Shown here piece by piece: positions 61,621 to 64,000 of a DNA stretch of 64,000 nt (position 1 is the first letter of the stretch; every line of letters starts with the position of its first letter). The stretch comes from Oncomelania hupensis (lineage: Eukaryota; Mollusca; Gastropoda; Littorinimorpha; Pomatiopsidae), in contig CM072512.1 of NCBI GenBank assembly GCA_036898135.1, positions 13,047,965-13,111,964 of the forward strand, given 5' to 3'. The notes under the pieces are model-generated. The model searched no databases, was not told where the DNA came from, and saw only the letters and a program-made list of their open reading frames with translations. Both the position numbers and the translations under genes were made by a program.

Positions 61621-62096
61621 AATACACACAAACCCCATAAAATTGCACAAAGTGTAAGACAAGAGGGAAACATGGCTGAGCTGATTAGAAAGGATAAATT
61701 ATTATAAGCAGACTTGCAATAGACCATGTTCAAAATTATGAAGGGAAACAACTTTGGTTGGCTTGCCAGCATGTTGCACGCAGAGTTGTCCAACATTGCG
61801 TGGACATTCTTTGCAACCGAACACAGTTTCTTGACTATAATTTCTGCTCTGTCCTCCATCAAACCTTATGACTCAACTGAATCCTGGCTAGCTCCACTAG
61901 TTCGGCCTTGCACTGCCCTGCAACCATCACCCCTTTTCCTGAAGAAAAGCTTGCAGCTCGGAATAGCTTTCATAGTGTTCTGAGATGACATGCTCTGATG
62001 ATGTCCGCCAGAATTAAGTAACTAAAAACAAAACAAAAAGTTACTTCCCATTTCTGAATAAGGTCTATTATACCATCTGAACAGCAGCATGATACA

Positions 62097-62118
62097 TCAT
62101 CATCATCATAATCATCAT

Positions 62119-62158
<40 letters not shown>

Positions 62159-62160
62159 TA
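62097..62160. repeat. (CAT)n(CAG)n tract
   Basis: Histidine/glutamine frame artefact; pure trinucleotides. Confidence 0.9.
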
Positions 62161-62326
62161 CAGCAGCATGACACATCACAGATAAAACTCACCAGTCAAG
62201 TTATGGACCACTGTGTCGCTGATCTCCAACTTCATTACTGCCAACCAAGCAACCAATGCCAGTTAACCATTTCATTCATGGAAGATTCAATTGAATTAAC
62301 TACAGAAATAAAACAGGCAAAATACC

Positions 62327-62327
<1 letters not shown>

Positions 62328-62402
<75 letters not shown>
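62328..62402. repeat. (GA)n microsatellite
   Basis: Pure dinucleotide run. Confidence 0.95.
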
Positions 62403-62405
<3 letters not shown>

Positions 62406-62451
62406 CTACATCATCTGTTTGTCTATTTAAATCTATTTAATCAATAAAAAA

Positions 62452-62491
<40 letters not shown>

Positions 62492-62504
62492 GTCTATCTG
62501 TCTA

Positions 62505-62600
<96 letters not shown>

Positions 62601-62637
62601 CCTACCTACCTACTTACCTATCTATCTACCTACTTAC

Positions 62638-62729
<92 letters not shown>

Positions 62730-62757
62730 AAATCAATCTATCTATCCATCTATCTAT
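62452..62757. repeat. (TATC)n/(TGTC)n microsatellite
   Basis: About 300 bp of tetranucleotides, with TGTC and TACC blocks embedded in TATC. Confidence 0.97.
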
Positions 62758-62938
62758 CGGTGAAAGATTATTTAAAACAAATGATACCAAAAAAATAGCA
62801 TTTTCATGAAGGATTAATAGCCTGTTTATTATAGCGGTAAAATCATTGCTATACAGCATTTTTGATGCTCTAGCTCTCAAAGCCCTAGGCAACTGAAGTT
62901 ACTGCCAGTTTTCAGAAAAGAGGTAGACAAAAACAAAA

Positions 62939-63204
62939 GGTGTGTGTAGAACACCAGTGATAAAGGTGTGTGTAGAACACCAATGATAAAGGTGTGTGTA
63001 GAACACCAGTGATAAAGGTGTGTGTAGAACACCAATGATAAAGGTGTGTGTAGAACACCAGTGATAAAGGTGTGTGTAGAACACCAGTGATAAAGGTGTG
63101 TGTAGAACACCAGTGATAAAGGTGTGTGTAGAACACCAGTGATAAAGGTGTGTGTAGAACACCAGTGATAAAGGTGTGTGTAGAACACCAGTGATAAAGG
63201 TGTC
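62939..63204. repeat. 26-bp minisatellite, about ten copies
   Basis: Unit GGTGTGTGTAGAACACCAGT plus GATAAA, nearly invariant (A/G change in the CCARTG part). GGTGT and ACACC inside each unit are complementary. Confidence 0.97.
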
Positions 63205-63209
63205 GAGCC

Positions 63210-63463
63210 TAAAAAGATGGGACTGGAGCTCTATTGACATCATCCTGGATAACATCCTTATTTGATGCTGTCCTCCATGGAATGAAGGAAAGTTAGGAAA
63301 GAGTGATCTCCCCTTCTTTGCTACCAGTGGTTTGCATAAAAAGATGGGACTGGAGCTCTATTGACATCATCCTGGATAACATCCTTATTTGATGCTGTCC
63401 TCCATGGAATGAGGGAAAGATAGGAAAGAGTGATCTCCCCTTGTTTGCTACCAGCGGTTTGCA
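63210..63463. repeat. 127-bp tandem duplication
   Basis: Two near-identical copies starting TAAAAAGATGGGACTGGAGC and containing CATCATCCTGGATAACATCC and GAAAGAGTGATCTCCCCTT. Confidence 0.95.
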
Positions 63464-63955
63464 TGTGTGGATGTGTGCCATAGACACAGATGGCCATTTT
63501 GCTGTGTCCTCAGCTTGTCAGTGGATCCGCTGGGACTGATTTTCCTAAGTATGAGAAGAAACCTGGATGAAGTATTCAGGCTAAAACAACAACAACAACA
63601 ACAAAAACTTCACAAAGACGCTTCCAGAAAGAGAATAACTTCTTACAACTAGGACTGCCAGAGCCAAACAAAATGTAGGATGGCTATTTAGGCCAGGGAG
63701 GATTGGAACCACCACAGATAAATAAGCTTATCACAATGACAAAAACAAGATGGCAAGCCATTCAAATTTAATTCCAGACATTCATATACATCTCATAAAA
63801 TAAGCATTTTCAAAAGTGCTCATCTTCGCTTGTGAATTGGCTTTATCATAAAGAAGCAAATTCAGGAAGAAACGGAATGAAAGACGTGATCTTAATTATC
63901 TGCAAGCTAACAATTATTAACACTGGATCAGCCAATTTTGAGATCCAGCGCAGAA
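63464..63955. other. no gene recognised
   Basis: Includes the repeat shared with 42785-42865 (at 63750-63815) and a short (CAA)n. No exon of the receptor could be found here. Confidence 0.4.
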
Positions 63956-63959
63956 CCTG

Positions 63960-64000
63960 TTTACAAAATGGTGAAGCACAATGACCTTGACCTTTGACAA
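63960..64000. repeat. start of a third TGACCTTGACCTT element, cut by window edge
   Basis: The last bases read CAATGACCTTGACCTTTGAC, as in the elements at 41.7 and 60.1 kb. Confidence 0.4.

Noticed and set aside
61551..61983. Overlapping frames on both strands near 61.7 kb (MMEDRAEIIVKKLCSVAKNV on minus)
   Set aside because: It looked transposase-like, but I could not match it to a family or to splice sites; left unassigned.
62939..63204. CRISPR-like regular repeat
   Set aside because: There are no variable spacers; units are contiguous, and the sequence is clearly animal.
62877..63255. Repeat protein with HTHLYHW-like cycles
   Set aside because: It exists in all three frames because a stop-free 26-bp unit is repeated; no independent coding evidence.

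Overview
The window looks like a stretch of an animal genome, probably a lophotrochozoan and most likely a mollusc. The evidence is an intron-rich gene with GT-AG introns, abundant (AAT)n, (GA)n and (TATC)n microsatellites, tRNA-derived SINEs, several LINE lineages, and pogo, hAT and piggyBac-like DNA transposon relics. Nothing bacterial was seen (no operons, no CRISPR). The species call is inference from repeat style and gene content, not from a marker gene.

One real host gene dominates. On the minus strand, from 59248 down to 22497, I can place 21 coding exons whose splice phases join into one open frame of 1,049 codons plus a stop. They encode the C-terminal part of a single-pass cell-surface protein. 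Its order is DB module, FN3, linker, DB, FN3, Ig, Ig, linker, DB, FN3, FN3, an 18-nt microexon, a transmembrane helix and an 88-residue cytoplasmic tail. This is the family typified by the nematode IGDB proteins (Ig, FN3 and DB-module receptors). The N-terminus and promoter are not visible and should lie beyond 59.3 kb, probably off the right edge. A candidate poison exon lies at 33261-33327, and a likely poly(A) signal lies 171 nt past the stop.

The left part (1-22 kb) holds no gene I can support. It contains tandem arrays (139-666, 5380-6870), duplicated blocks (1.2-4.7 kb), a 5'-truncated LINE (8550-9985), a possible solo LTR (10483-11775) and a cluster of a roughly 700-bp retroposon family between 11.8 and 20.6 kb, including one copy nested in another with a 12-bp target duplication.

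The introns of the receptor gene hold most other mobile DNA. These are two pogo-like derivatives (24963-25752, 54693-55477), a 155-bp MITE beside the TM-exon donor, hAT-like elements (29414-31080, 44869-45954), a TIR element with two convergent ORF starts (47166-48187), LINE copies of one lineage all antisense (48.2-49.8, 50.2, 54.1, 55.9-56.5 kb), a piggyBac remnant (57256-57988) and SINEs. A LINE 3' fragment at 58.5 kb shares its tail with the 700-bp retroposon and is a candidate for the LINE that mobilises it.

The right end (59.3-64 kb) is tandem and simple repeats, plus a dispersed element full of TGACCTTGACCTT motifs that resemble nuclear-receptor half-sites. Small-scale coordinates were read by eye and may be off by a base or two. 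All family assignments are from recalled motifs, without any database search.
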